DNA of 64,000 bases. Origin: Rhizobium sp. Root708 (GTDB taxonomy: Bacteria; Pseudomonadota; Alphaproteobacteria; Rhizobiales; Rhizobiaceae). The stretch lies in contig NZ_LMHV01000004.1 of the NCBI RefSeq assembly GCF_001429725.1, positions 119,481 to 183,480 of the forward strand. The letters run 5' to 3'. Below are positions 1-9,226 of this stretch, piece after piece. The position numbers and the translations under genes were made by a program. The notes beneath the pieces were generated by a model. The model searched no databases and was not told the DNA's origin. It saw only the letters and a list, made by a program, of their open reading frames with translations. The first letter of the stretch is position 1. The number at the start of each line of letters is the position of its first letter.

Positions 1-1115
1 CGGTCGGTGAACAGCGTCTTGCCGAGGCGGCCTTCATTGTGGGTGATCAGGTGCGCGGCGGCGCCGAGTATATGGGCGGTCGAGCGGTAGTTGCGCTCGA
101 GCTTGATCACCTTGGCGCCGGGGAAATCCTTCTCGAAGCGCAGGATGTTATCCACTTCGGCGCCGCGCCAGCCGTAGATCGACTGGTCGTCATCGCCGAC
201 GCAGCAGACGTTCTGCAGTTCACCCTTGGGGCGCTGCGCCAGCAACCGCAGCCACATGTACTGGGCGGTGTTGGTGTCCTGGTATTCGTCGACCAAAATA
301 TAGCGGAAGCGCTGGTGATATTCCTTGAGCAGATCAGGCGTCTTCCGGAAGATCGCGATCGGATGCATCAGGAGATCGCCAAAATCGCAGGCGTTCAGCG
401 TCGAGAGCCGCTGCTGGTAGGCGAAGTAGAGTTCGCGGCCCTTGCCATTGGCGAAGGCGCGGGCGTCGCCCTCGGGGATATCGGCGGGGCCGAGGCCCTT
501 GTTCTTCCAGGTGTCGATCATGCCGGCGAACTGCTTGGCCGGCCAGCGCTTGTCGTCGAGGCCCTCGGCCTGGATGAGCTGCTTGACGAGGCGAACGACG
601 TCGTCGGTATCGAGAATGGTGAAATCGGAGCGCAGGTTGACCAGCTCCGCGTGGCGGCGCAGCAGCTTGACGCCGATCGAGTGGAAGGTGCCGAGCCAGG
701 GCATGCCCTCGACCGCGCCGCCGACGAGATGGGCGATGCGCTCCTTCATCTCGCGGGCGGCCTTATTGGTGAAGGTCACCGCCAGGATCTGCGAAGGGAA
801 GGCGCGGTTGGTGTTGAGAATATGGGCGATGCGGGTGGTCAGCACGCGCGTCTTGCCGGTGCCGGCGCCGGCGAGCACAAGGACCGGGCCCTCCAGCGTC
901 TCGACGGCTTCGGTCTGCTCGGGATTGAGGCCGTCAAGATAATCCGGCCGTTGCTGAGCGCCGCCACGGGCGGCCATGGCGCGGGCGGCGAGACCTCCTG
1001 ATACCGGGGCCGAAACGGGCGCGCCTCGTGCGGGAGCGGCCGGGGCTTGCTGCTTGCGCGGCGCTTCGCCCGGCTCCTCGTCGAAGAAGGGCATATCGTC
1101 GAAACTATTGCTCAT
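1..1115 (-). CDS. uvrD: UvrD/PcrA-type DNA helicase, N-terminal part (runs off window)
   Basis: SF1A 3'-5' DNA helicase of nucleotide-excision and mismatch repair. The reading frame is open from the ATG at 1115 to the window edge (about 371 codons; the family is usually 720-830 aa), so the C-terminal half lies outside. The N-terminus is a low-complexity Pro/Ala-rich stretch, followed by a Q-motif-like LNPEQ and Walker A GAGTGKTR (about 842-866). Near the edge comes AAHLITHNEGRLGKTLFTD, typical of the helicase 1B/2A region in UvrD. It is divergent from the RND efflux operon, with a 332-bp gap. UvrD versus PcrA naming cannot be decided from the fragment; the helicase family itself is clear. Confidence 0.9.
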   Translation of the reverse strand, partial: MSNSFDDMPFFDEEPGEAPRKQQAPAAPARGAPVSAPVSGGLAARAMAARGGAQQRPDYLDGLNPEQTEAVETLEGPVLVLAGAGTGKTRVLTTRIAHILNTNRAFPSQILAVTFTNKAAREMKERIAHLVGGAVEGMPWLGTFHSIGVKLLRRHAELVNLRSDFTILDTDDVVRLVKQLIQAEGLDDKRWPAKQFAGMIDTWKNKGLGPADIPEGDARAFANGKGRELYFAYQQRLSTLNACDFGDLLMHPIAIFRKTPDLLKEYHQRFRYILVDEYQDTNTAQYMWLRLLAQRPKGELQNVCCVGDDDQSIYGWRGAEVDNILRFEKDFPGAKVIKLERNYRSTAHILGAAAHLITHNEGRLGKTLFTD

Positions 1116-1302
1116 GGCGCGTAATGTAGTGATTCGGGATCGAAAGACCAGAAAAGATGTTCTGCTTTCATTCACGCGCGGGCGCTATCCTCAGCCTGTT
1201 GCCGGCAAGGTCAGCGCAGGTTTGCAATTACAGACTGCATTCGATTGGCGTGGCGGCGAACCTTTCGTGGCTTCGCGCGGGGGCTGCCGGTCACTTACTC
1301 TT

Positions 1303-1324
1303 GATATTACAATTTTGTAATATC
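1303..1324. promoter_or_regulatory. Perfect 10-bp inverted repeat (candidate repressor operator) upstream of RND efflux genes
   Basis: Half-site GATATTACAA, spacer TT, then the exact reverse complement TTGTAATATC. It is AT-rich within a GC-rich genome and lies about 120 bp upstream of the efflux adaptor start. Palindromes of this size are typical binding sites for TetR-type dimers controlling RND pumps. No TetR gene is adjacent, so the regulator would act from elsewhere. The remainder of the 1116-1447 gap shows no convincing gene. A transcript terminator is a less likely reading because no T-run follows. Confidence 0.55.
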
Positions 1325-1447
1325 AGGGCAATTCGCTTGCCGCTGACCAGCAAAGAGACAATATTGTCGCAGATGCGCGGCACTTTGTCCTGCGGACGCC
1401 TCTTTCGATTGACCCTGGACCAGCCTCGAGTCCCTCTGGAGACGTGA

Positions 1448-2614
1448 ATGCCGTTTTGGAAGCAGTTTCTGATCTGTCTTGTCGTCATTGCAGCCGGTTT
1501 TGCCGGATGGATGCTCTTTGTCCCGGGAGCAGGCGAGACGCTTCGCAAGGCGGGCTTCTCGGAAGCCTCCAAACCGGCCTCGGAAGAGGCCGCGCCGGAG
1601 AAGGCCGGCGGCCAGGACGGGCAGGCGAGACGCCGTGGGGGCGGAGCCAATGGACCCGTTCTCGTGGTCACTCAGGCCGTCGTTCGCGGCGTCGTCAATG
1701 ATCGCCTCAGTGCCATCGGCACGGGAGACGCCATTCGCTCCGTCGTGGTCATGCCGCAGGCGAGCGGCACCATCCGCGAGATCATGATCAAGTCGGGCGA
1801 CAGGATCACCAAGGGGCAGGTGCTAGCGAAGCTCGACAGCGAAGAGCAGGTGATCGCCCGAGGCCAGGCCGATGTCGTCCTGAAAAGCGCCGTCGAGAAA
1901 TCCAGCCTCTACCACAACATCAAATCCAGCGTGTCGCGCATGGATGTCTTCGACGCCGAGATCGCGGAGCAGGGCGCGCGCCTGCAACTGCAGGCAGCCG
2001 AGCTCAATCTCGAGCGCCGCAGCATCATCGCGCCGATCGACGGCATCGTCGGCATCATTCCCGTGAACGTCGGCGACAATGTTTCGACGACGACGCCGGT
2101 CGCGACGCTCGACGACCGGACGGAAATTCTGGTCGATTACTGGGTGCCGGAGCGCTTTGCTAACACGATCACGGTCGGCCAGCCGGTCGAAGCGACCTCG
2201 GTTGCGCGGCCCGGTCGCGGTTTCTCGGGTGTGGTCGAGGCGATCGACAACCGTATCGATGCCGCCAGCCGAACCATGCGCGTGCGGGCCCGGATCGATA
2301 ACGCCTCCGATGAGCTGCGCGCAGGCATGTCGTTCAATGTCGGCATGAAGTTTGGCGGTGATCAGTATCCGGCGGTCGATCCGCTCTCGGTGCAGTGGGA
2401 TTCGCAGGGCGCTTTTGTCTGGCACGTCATCGATGGCAAGTCCGGCAAGGTGCGCGTCAGCATCGTGCAGCGCAACCCCGACTACATTCTCGTCAAGGCC
2501 GACCTGAAGGATGGCGACGCGATCGTCACCGAAGGCCTGCAGCGTGTCCGCGAAGGTGGCGCGGTGCGGGTGGCCAACGAAGTCGCGTCGAACTCGGAGC
2601 CTGCCACGCAATGA
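1448..2614 (+). CDS. RND efflux system periplasmic adaptor (membrane fusion protein)
   Basis: 388-aa HlyD/AcrA/MdtA-type adaptor linking an inner-membrane RND pump to an outer-membrane channel. A single N-terminal membrane anchor spans about residues 6-26, followed by a charged linker. The two lipoyl half-motifs are around 105-140 (GTIREIMIKSGDRI) and 190-225 (IIAPIDGIVGIIPV), joined by a short helical hairpin, with beta-barrel and membrane-proximal domains after them. The ATG follows GGAG. The stop overlaps the pump start (ATGA), so the two are translationally coupled. Substrate cannot be inferred. No outer-membrane TolC partner is encoded nearby. Confidence 0.93.
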   Translation: MPFWKQFLICLVVIAAGFAGWMLFVPGAGETLRKAGFSEASKPASEEAAPEKAGGQDGQARRRGGGANGPVLVVTQAVVRGVVNDRLSAIGTGDAIRSVVVMPQASGTIREIMIKSGDRITKGQVLAKLDSEEQVIARGQADVVLKSAVEKSSLYHNIKSSVSRMDVFDAEIAEQGARLQLQAAELNLERRSIIAPIDGIVGIIPVNVGDNVSTTTPVATLDDRTEILVDYWVPERFANTITVGQPVEATSVARPGRGFSGVVEAIDNRIDAASRTMRVRARIDNASDELRAGMSFNVGMKFGGDQYPAVDPLSVQWDSQGAFVWHVIDGKSGKVRVSIVQRNPDYILVKADLKDGDAIVTEGLQRVREGGAVRVANEVASNSEPATQ

Positions 2615-5600
2615 ACGTGATCGAGATGCAGGACAAGCCGGCTTCCGGCAAACAGACTTTTACCGCGCTGTTCGTTCGGCGTCCGATCCTGGCGTTGGTC
2701 TTCAACACGTTGATGATCGTCGCGGGCCTTGCGGCCTATGCCGGGATCGAAGTGCGCGAACTGCCCGACGTCGACCGGCCGGTCGTGACGGTCCGCACGA
2801 CCTTCGACGGCGCCTCGCCACAGACGATCGACCAGGAACTGACGAAGGTGATCGAAGGGGCTGCTGCTCGCGTCAGCGGTCTCAAGTCCATTTCATCGAG
2901 CTCGCAGTTCGGCCAGAGCCGGGTGACGCTCGAATTCTCGGATGCGGTCGATCTCGCTGTGGCGGCGAACGACGTGCGTGATGCGATCGGCCGTATCGCC
3001 GATCGTCTGCCCGAGGAGGCCGATGCACCGCAGATCGTCAAGGCCGACTCAGATTCTCAGCCGATCATGCGCCTTGCCGTCACCTCGTCCAAACTCAACA
3101 TGGACGACCTGACGCTTCTCGTCGAAAACCAGGTCATCGACCGTCTTGCTTCGGTCGATGGCGTTGCCGATGTCGAAACCTATGGCGATCAGGAAAAGGT
3201 CTTCCGTGTTGACGTCAACCAGAGCGAACTCGCCAGCCGTGGGCTGACGGTCGGCGACCTGACGAAGGCGCTTTCCAGTGCTGCCCTCGATGTGCCGGCC
3301 GGATCGCTGAAGAGCCCGACGCAAACGATCGTCGTGCGTGCCATGGCAAGCCTGCAGACGCCGGAGGATTTCTCCAATGTGATCCTGCAGAATCGCGTGC
3401 GCCTCGGCGACGTGGCGAATGTCACACTCGGCCCCCGCGACGGGCAGACGGCACTCCGCTCCAACGGCGTCCCCGGCATCGGTCTCGGCATCATCCGCCA
3501 GGCGCAGTCGAACACGCTGAACATATCGAATGGCGTCAAGGACGCGGTAGCCGAGCTTTCGAAGACGCTTCCTGAGGGCACGCGGATCGCCATCACCAGC
3601 GACGACGCGGTCTTCATCCAGGGGGCGATCCACGAAGTTGTGCTGGCGCTGATCCTCGCTGCCGTCATCGTCACCGGCGTCATCTACCTCTTCCTACGCG
3701 ACTGGCGCGCCACGATCATTCCTGCTGTCAGCATGCCGGTTGCCCTCATCGGTACACTCGCAGCCGTCTATCTCGTCGGATTCTCGATCAACATCCTGAC
3801 GCTGCTCGCGATCGTGCTGGCCACGGGCCTTGTCGTCGACGATGCGATCGTCGTTCTCGAAAACATCGTGCGCCGGCGCTCGGAGGGCATGGGGCCGCGT
3901 GCCGCCGCCGTGCTTGGCACGCGCGAAGTGTTCTTTGCCGTCATCGCGACGACCGCGACGCTTGCGGCTGTGTTCATTCCGCTATCCTTCCTGCCGGGTC
4001 AGGTGGGCGGGCTTTTCCGCGAGTTCGGGTTCGTGCTGGCGTTCTCGGTCGGTCTCTCTTCGATCGTCGCCCTGACTCTGTGCCCGATGCTGGCGTCGCG
4101 AATCTTGACGAAGGAAATGCTCGAGGATCATGGCGTTCTCGGCCGTTTCGGAACGCGGTTTGCCGACGCGTACCGTTGGTCACTGCATGCCTGTTTGAAT
4201 GCGCCGCTTGTGGTCATTATCGTTTCCGCCCTTTTTGCCGGAGCGGCCATTCTCGCGTTCCAGACCGTTCGCAGCGAGCTGACGCCGAACGAAGACCGCG
4301 CGCTGGTGATGATGCGCCTGACGACGCCGCAGGGCTCCAGCCTCGAATACACCCGCGACAAGATGCAACGGGTCGAGGAGTATCTCCAGCCGCTGGTCGA
4401 TAGCGGCGATATCAGCAACGTCTTTTCGATTTCGGGGCAGGGCGGACAGGTCAATAGCGGCTTCATGGTGCTGACGCTGGCGCCATGGGGCGAGCGCCAG
4501 CGCACGCAGGCGGAGATCGTTTCCGATATCAACCAGGCGGCTGCAAAGGTTCCGGCTTTGCGCGGCAACGCAATCCAGTCGAACAGTCTGCGCATCCGCG
4601 GTGCCGGCAACGGTTTGCAGATGGCTCTTATCGGCAACGACCATGAGGTGCTGACGGCAGCTGCCACGCAGCTGGTTCATGCTCTCGACGCGACAGGCCA
4701 TTACGACACGCCGCGGTTGACCAACGAGCCGACGCAGGCGCAGGTTTCGGTCACGATCGATCGCGAGCGGGCCTCCGATCTCGGCATCGATATCACCGGC
4801 CTTTCGACCGCCATGCAGTCGCTGCTCGAAGGACGCTCGGTCGTCGACGTCTTCGTCAAGGGCGAAGCCTATCCGGTGCTGCTTACCTCGAACACCCGGC
4901 CGCTCGACGATCCGACTGATCTCGAAAACGTCTTCCTGAAGACGGGCGACGGCAAGATCGTTCCGATGTCGGTGATTGCCTCGCTGATCGAAAGCTCGGT
5001 CGCGCCGCAGTTGAACCGCGAGCAGCAGCTTGCGTCGGTGGCGATCACGGCCGGCCTGAAGAATGGCCTCTCGCTCGGAGATGCGGTGAAGGAAGCAACC
5101 GAGATCTCGAAGTCGGTCCTGCCGGCGGGCGCTCGTCTGGTGCCGCTCGCCGAGGCGGCGACGCTGGAGGAAAATTCGAGCGGCATGGCGCTGACCTTCG
5201 GTTTCGCCATCGTCATCATTTTCCTGGTTCTCGCCGCGCAGTTCGAAAGCGTCCTCTCGTCCATCATCATCATGTCGACGGTGCCGCTCGGGCTCGCATG
5301 CGCTGTCTTTGCGCTTGTCATCACCGGGTCGAGCCTGAACATCTACAGCCAGATCGGCTTGGTTCTGCTCGTCGGCGTGATGGCGAAGAACGGCATCCTG
5401 ATCGTCGAGTTCGCCAATCAGCTGCGCGATCGCGGCGAGGAGGTTCGCACGGCGATCGAAAAGGCGTGCGCTCTGCGTCTTCGCCCAGTGATGATGACGA
5501 TGATCGCGACCATCCTCGGCGGCGTTCCGCTGGTCTTTGCGCATGGGGCCGGCGCGGAGGCGCGTATCGCGCTCGGCTGGGTCATCGTCGGCGGCCTCGG

Positions 5601-5766
5601 TTTCGCGACGCTGGTGACGCTCTACATCACCCCGGTCGCCTACTTGCTCATTGCCCGCTTCGCCAAGCCGCACGCGCACGAAGAAGCCAAGCTGCATCAG
5701 GAGATGCAGCACGCATCGCGTCCGCGCTCGGTGCGCGAGGATGGCCAGCTTGAGGCAGCGGAATAG
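2611..5766 (+). CDS. RND multidrug efflux transporter, inner-membrane pump
   Basis: 1051-aa AcrB/MdtB/MexF-class proton antiporter with the usual length and 12-TM layout: TM1 about 25-45, large periplasmic loops, TM2-6 about 350-560, TM7 about 540-560, TM8-12 about 870-1025. The proton-relay aspartates are present in TM4 (GLVVDDAIVVLEN, D410/D411) and the partner lysine in TM10 (GVMAKNGILIVEF, K926), so the pump looks functional. The ATG at 2611 overlaps the adaptor stop. In-frame sequence further upstream lies inside the adaptor gene and is not part of the protein. Specificity is unknown. Confidence 0.95.
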   Translation: MNVIEMQDKPASGKQTFTALFVRRPILALVFNTLMIVAGLAAYAGIEVRELPDVDRPVVTVRTTFDGASPQTIDQELTKVIEGAAARVSGLKSISSSSQFGQSRVTLEFSDAVDLAVAANDVRDAIGRIADRLPEEADAPQIVKADSDSQPIMRLAVTSSKLNMDDLTLLVENQVIDRLASVDGVADVETYGDQEKVFRVDVNQSELASRGLTVGDLTKALSSAALDVPAGSLKSPTQTIVVRAMASLQTPEDFSNVILQNRVRLGDVANVTLGPRDGQTALRSNGVPGIGLGIIRQAQSNTLNISNGVKDAVAELSKTLPEGTRIAITSDDAVFIQGAIHEVVLALILAAVIVTGVIYLFLRDWRATIIPAVSMPVALIGTLAAVYLVGFSINILTLLAIVLATGLVVDDAIVVLENIVRRRSEGMGPRAAAVLGTREVFFAVIATTATLAAVFIPLSFLPGQVGGLFREFGFVLAFSVGLSSIVALTLCPMLASRILTKEMLEDHGVLGRFGTRFADAYRWSLHACLNAPLVVIIVSALFAGAAILAFQTVRSELTPNEDRALVMMRLTTPQGSSLEYTRDKMQRVEEYLQPLVDSGDISNVFSISGQGGQVNSGFMVLTLAPWGERQRTQAEIVSDINQAAAKVPALRGNAIQSNSLRIRGAGNGLQMALIGNDHEVLTAAATQLVHALDATGHYDTPRLTNEPTQAQVSVTIDRERASDLGIDITGLSTAMQSLLEGRSVVDVFVKGEAYPVLLTSNTRPLDDPTDLENVFLKTGDGKIVPMSVIASLIESSVAPQLNREQQLASVAITAGLKNGLSLGDAVKEATEISKSVLPAGARLVPLAEAATLEENSSGMALTFGFAIVIIFLVLAAQFESVLSSIIIMSTVPLGLACAVFALVITGSSLNIYSQIGLVLLVGVMAKNGILIVEFANQLRDRGEEVRTAIEKACALRLRPVMMTMIATILGGVPLVFAHGAGAEARIALGWVIVGGLGFATLVTLYITPVAYLLIARFAKPHAHEEAKLHQEMQHASRPRSVREDGQLEAAE

Positions 5767-6006
5767 GCCGCTGTCGGGCGCCAATGTCCTTATGGTATAC
5801 GATTGGTCATCAGGATCGCTAAACGATCTCTGAACCTTAGGTATTTTTTAAGCATACACAGTAATCATAGCGGGTAGAAACCAACAGGTGCTCCAGCGTT
5901 CCGGAGTGCCGCTCAGCGCCTTGTATTGGCGCTCCCGGATATGAGCGTCCGCGGTACAGGTTCATTTGTATTAGTTGCGTATTGTTGTGTTCGGAGTTCA
6001 GTACCC

Positions 6007-7002
6007 GTGAGTATTTATCGGCGCGCCTCGGTGGATGCCGCACTTTATGTATTGCGCGATATAAGTCGCGACATGACGAAGACCCAGAGGCAGGTCACGA
6101 CCGGGCTCCGGGTAGAAAAAGCGTCGGACAATGGTGCCTATTGGGCCATCAGTTCGACACTCAAAACGGACCAGAAGGCGCATTCGGCCATTCGAGATGC
6201 GCTGGGCCTTGCGGCTGCGACGATGGGCACTGCCTATAATGCCGTCGACAGCGCCATCGATATTGTCAGCCAGATCAAGGCCAAGCTCGTCTCGGCCACG
6301 GAGTCGGGCGTCGACAAGGACAAGATCAATACCGATATAACGCAGCTCAAGGATCAGTTGCGGTCGGTCTCGCAGTCGGCGAGCTTCAACGGCGATAACT
6401 GGGTTGCGCTCAGCGACGGTGACGACCCGACCAAGCCGCGCGAAATCCCGTCGGCGTTCATCCGATATTCGGATGGGCGCGTGGAGGTCAGCACGCTCAG
6501 CTACGAGGTCGATCTTGCGCCTGTCGGCTCTACGACATCGGCCGATGCCCGCTACCTCATCGACGACCGAAGCGGTGGTTCCGGCGACTACGGGGTTCTG
6601 ACATCCGAGCATTTCGCGACTGAGGTCGGGGCCTCGCAAAACTACGTCATGCTGTCGAGCGCGGGTGCGTCGGGCGGGCAAGTCGAGATCGGCGTTTCCA
6701 ACACGACCACCGACGACCAGGTGAAGGAAATGGTCACCGTCGTCGACAAGATGCTGAACCAGATGACGACCGTCGGCACGGCTTTTGGCGCTTTGGAAAA
6801 ACGGATCAGCATTCAAAACGATTTCGCGCAGAGCATCGAGGATTCATACTCGCGCGGTATCAGCCGCATGGTCGATGCCGACATGGAAGAGCAGGCGAGC
6901 CGCCTCAAGGCGCTTCAGACTCAGCAGCAGCTTGGTCTGCAATCTCTGAACATCGCCAACGCGACCTACGATACGGTGCGTCAGCTGTTCCAGAATCTCT
7001 GA
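6007..7002 (+). CDS. Orphan flagellin
   Basis: 331-aa flagellin, the filament subunit exported by the flagellar type III system. The N-terminal D0/D1 coiled coil includes RDMTKTQRQVTTGLRVEKAS followed by DNGAYWAI; the C-terminal D0 helix ends MEEQASRLKALQTQQQLG then QSLNIANATYDTVRQLFQ. The central variable domain is short. The GTG at 6007 is chosen because GGAG lies 10 nt upstream and it places D0 at the N-terminus. The start MSIYRRASVDAALYVLRD lacks the usual NxSA motif of main rhizobial flagellins. No other flagellar gene is nearby, so it is an accessory flagellin outside the motility cluster, as known for some Rhizobium flagellins. Confidence 0.85.
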   Translation: MSIYRRASVDAALYVLRDISRDMTKTQRQVTTGLRVEKASDNGAYWAISSTLKTDQKAHSAIRDALGLAAATMGTAYNAVDSAIDIVSQIKAKLVSATESGVDKDKINTDITQLKDQLRSVSQSASFNGDNWVALSDGDDPTKPREIPSAFIRYSDGRVEVSTLSYEVDLAPVGSTTSADARYLIDDRSGGSGDYGVLTSEHFATEVGASQNYVMLSSAGASGGQVEIGVSNTTTDDQVKEMVTVVDKMLNQMTTVGTAFGALEKRISIQNDFAQSIEDSYSRGISRMVDADMEEQASRLKALQTQQQLGLQSLNIANATYDTVRQLFQNL

Positions 7003-7023
7003 CGCGACGCCCTCGCGTAGCAG

Positions 7024-7047
7024 GAAGCCCGCCAGCGTGCGGGCTTC
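7024..7047 (+). terminator. Hairpin downstream of flagellin
   Basis: 9-bp perfect stem GAAGCCCGC/GCGGGCTTC with a 6-nt loop, 22 bp after the flagellin stop, followed by AATTCTT. It is probably an intrinsic terminator, though the T-run is weak. Confidence 0.6.
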
Positions 7048-7189
7048 AATTCTTGGAGCGTTTCAGACATTTACGGATCATGGCCTGTGCAATTCATCGA
7101 AATTTAAGTATCGAGTGCAGGCGCTTCATCTTGTTGCCGCATTCCTTAATACTGCTCGCATCACCATCGAACTGGAGATACGCCTGCTC

Positions 7190-7855
7190 ATGATCAAGAA
7201 ATTCATACTTCTGTCTGTTGCCGCAACTTACCTTAGCGCATGCACCACAACCGATCCGTATACGGGTGAGCAGAAGATGTCGAACACGGCCGGCGGTGCC
7301 ATGCTTGGCGCCGGTGTTGGCGCGCTTGCCGGCCTTGCAGTCGGCGGCTCAGCGCATGGACGCCGCAATGCCGCTCTGATCGGCGCCGGCGTCGGCGCTC
7401 TGGCGGGTGGTGCGATCGGCAATTACATGGATCAGCAGGAAGCCGAGCTTCGTGCCCAGCTCGAAGGCACCGGCATCTCCGTGACGCGTCGCGGCGACAG
7501 CATCATCCTGAACATGCCGTCGAACATCACCTTCGACGTCGACCAGGATGCCGTAAAGCCGGGCTTCTATCCTACCCTGAATTCCGTTGCCATCGTCCTG
7601 CGGAAGTTCAACCGCACGCTGATCGACATCAACGGCCATACCGATTCGACCGGCAGCCTGCAGCACAACCAGGATCTGTCGCAGCGTCGCGCGGAATCGG
7701 TTGCTGGCTATCTCGGCGGACAGGGCATCGACGCCCGCCGCGTTTCGTCTGTCGGCTTCGGCCCATCGCAGCCGGTTGCTTCGAATGCGACGGAAGCAGG
7801 ACGCGCCCAGAACCGCCGCGTCGAGATCCAGATCGCGCCTGTGACGCAGGGTTGA
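7190..7855 (+). CDS. OmpA-family outer-membrane lipoprotein (YiaD-like)
   Basis: 221-aa lipoprotein. The signal peptide ends in lipobox LSAC (Cys about residue 18). A glycine-zipper segment (about 35-80, GAMLGAGVGALAGLAVGG type) is predicted to insert in or associate with membrane. The C-terminal OmpA peptidoglycan-binding domain covers about 105-215, with NGHTDSTGSLQHNQDLSQRR and the closing QNRRVEIQI motif. The ATG at 7190 has GGAG upstream and gives a clean lipoprotein signal. It is monocistronic, ending in a strong terminator. Its likely role is tethering the outer membrane to the wall. Confidence 0.9.
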   Translation: MIKKFILLSVAATYLSACTTTDPYTGEQKMSNTAGGAMLGAGVGALAGLAVGGSAHGRRNAALIGAGVGALAGGAIGNYMDQQEAELRAQLEGTGISVTRRGDSIILNMPSNITFDVDQDAVKPGFYPTLNSVAIVLRKFNRTLIDINGHTDSTGSLQHNQDLSQRRAESVAGYLGGQGIDARRVSSVGFGPSQPVASNATEAGRAQNRRVEIQIAPVTQG

Positions 7856-7872
7856 TCCAGCGCTTTCCATCG

Positions 7873-7903
7873 AAACGGCCGGGCTCGCGCCCGGCCGTTT
7901 TCT
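7873..7903 (+). terminator. Rho-independent terminator after the OmpA-like lipoprotein gene
   Basis: 12-bp perfect stem AAACGGCCGGGC / GCCCGGCCGTTT, loop TCGC, then TTTTCT. It lies between two convergent genes and, reading AAA/TTT on both sides, could serve both strands. Confidence 0.9.
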
Positions 7904-8309
7904 ATTGGTGCATCGTTGCGCCTTTGGTGATCTTGTCGACGATCTTCTTGTCCGCCCTCATGGCGATCCCGACCACCTTGGCGTCCTCGGGCCCGTAGTT
8001 GGCGAAGACGGCGCGATTGGCGACATCGTGGCCGGTCGCAAACATCTCTTCGATGAAAAGCGAAGAAGTCACGTCCCGTTCAAGGGCCCGACGGTGTATC
8101 GTCGAGATAGTCGCCTCGTCCGCGGACAGGACAATGATCGGTTGGATCGAGAGCGCGTTATAGCTGTTGCCGGCGCGGTCCTTGTAGGCTTCACCGATGA
8201 TCTCAGGCGCCTGTCCCGCGACCCCGCTCATCAGAAAAGCGGTGACGTTGAGCTTTTGCCAAGATGCAAGATTGTTTCGCAGTACAATCGCAATTTTGGT
8301 ATCGAACAT
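7902..8309 (-). CDS. DUF2000 family protein
   Basis: 135-aa protein beginning MFDTKIAIVLRNNLASWQKL, a recognisable DUF2000 start. Members are small alpha/beta proteins of unknown function structurally related to peptidyl-tRNA hydrolase-2-like folds. Conserved features seen include the DTKIAIVLRNDL-like opening, a central IPIIVL-like strand and the YGPEDAKVVGIAMR segment. The ATG at 8309 is 29 bp from the divergent AraC start, so the two share a promoter region. The pairing with an AraC regulator suggests the regulator controls this gene; this is inference. No enzymatic activity is claimed. Confidence 0.8.
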   Translation of the reverse strand: MFDTKIAIVLRNNLASWQKLNVTAFLMSGVAGQAPEIIGEAYKDRAGNSYNALSIQPIIVLSADEATISTIHRRALERDVTSSLFIEEMFATGHDVANRAVFANYGPEDAKVVGIAMRADKKIVDKITKGATMHQ

Positions 8310-8338
8310 GCCAGTTTCTTTCGTGCGAGGTTTTCTCG

Positions 8339-9226
8339 TTGAGCCAGGATGTAAACAACCACGCCTTCCAGGGTCTTGAACGTTTGTGCATCGATGGCGG
8401 CGCGGACGAGATCGCGACTGCGCCGGTCTTTCCCGGGATCGAGCGGATCGAGGCGCGGTTTCACGGCAATGCCTTCGAGCCGCATCGCCACGATACCTAT
8501 GCGCTCGGCGTGACAATCAAGGGCATCCAGACCTTCTCCTATCGAGGCGAACGTCGGTTCAGCCTTCCAGGACAGGTCATCGTCCTGCATCCCGACGAGG
8601 AACACGATGGCGGGGCAGGCACGGATGACGGTCTACATTACCGCATGCTTTATCTGGAGCCGGCCCTGCTGATCGAATGCATGGATGCGGCAAAGGCCGC
8701 GTTGCCGTTCGTCGTCGATCCCGTCGTCAACGATGAGGCGCTGGCCGGCACCTTGCTGGCCGCTCTGTCCGAGCTCGATCGCGAGCTCGACGAGCTATTC
8801 GTCGATGACTTCCTCACCCGCGTTGCGACGATGCTTGCCGGGCACGGTCGCTTGCCGATGCGCTCACTCGGCTTGATCGCGTGGCAGAGGGCGCGTAGGG
8901 CGCGCGATTATCTGGAAGACAATCTCGACAGGGCGGTCAGTTCCGTCGAGCTCGAGAAGGCCACGGGGCTCGATCGTTTCACGCTTTCCCGCCATTTCAG
9001 AGCGGCATTTGCGACCAGCCCTCATCGCTACCTGCTGATGCGGCGGCTTCAGAAGGCGCGTCTGCTGATAGGCGCCGGTGAGGGGTTGGCGGATGTCGCC
9101 GCAGCGACCGGCTTTGCGGACCAAAGCCACTTTAATCGCCATTTCAAGAAGACCTACGGGATGACGCCCGGGCAATGGGTCGGTCTCAGACGGGATTTTC
9201 CGCAAGGCCCGACCGCCTTGCGATGA
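8339..9226 (+). CDS. AraC family transcriptional regulator
   Basis: 295-aa regulator with an N-terminal cupin-like AraC ligand-binding domain (HRHDTYALGVTIKGIQTF and HPDEEHDG metal/ligand-facing histidines, about 40-90) and a C-terminal double helix-turn-helix (about 195-290: ATGLDRFTLSRHFRAAF, and FADQSHFNRHFKKTYGMTPG). The TTG at 8339 is chosen because GAGG lies 8 nt upstream; an ATG at 8264 would overlap the divergent DUF2000 gene. Its 3' end overlaps the convergent AbrB-type gene by 41 bp. Its target is likely the DUF2000 gene and/or itself. The inducer is unknown. Confidence 0.88.
   Translation: MSQDVNNHAFQGLERLCIDGGADEIATAPVFPGIERIEARFHGNAFEPHRHDTYALGVTIKGIQTFSYRGERRFSLPGQVIVLHPDEEHDGGAGTDDGLHYRMLYLEPALLIECMDAAKAALPFVVDPVVNDEALAGTLLAALSELDRELDELFVDDFLTRVATMLAGHGRLPMRSLGLIAWQRARRARDYLEDNLDRAVSSVELEKATGLDRFTLSRHFRAAFATSPHRYLLMRRLQKARLLIGAGEGLADVAAATGFADQSHFNRHFKKTYGMTPGQWVGLRRDFPQGPTALR

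Noticed and set aside
1291..1671. 126-codon minus frame across the efflux promoter
   Set aside because: Overlaps the efflux adaptor start and has no homology signal.
4180..5784. Long open frame antisense to the RND pump gene
   Set aside because: High-GC shadow; composition is Arg/His-rich and the opposite strand encodes a clear RND pump.
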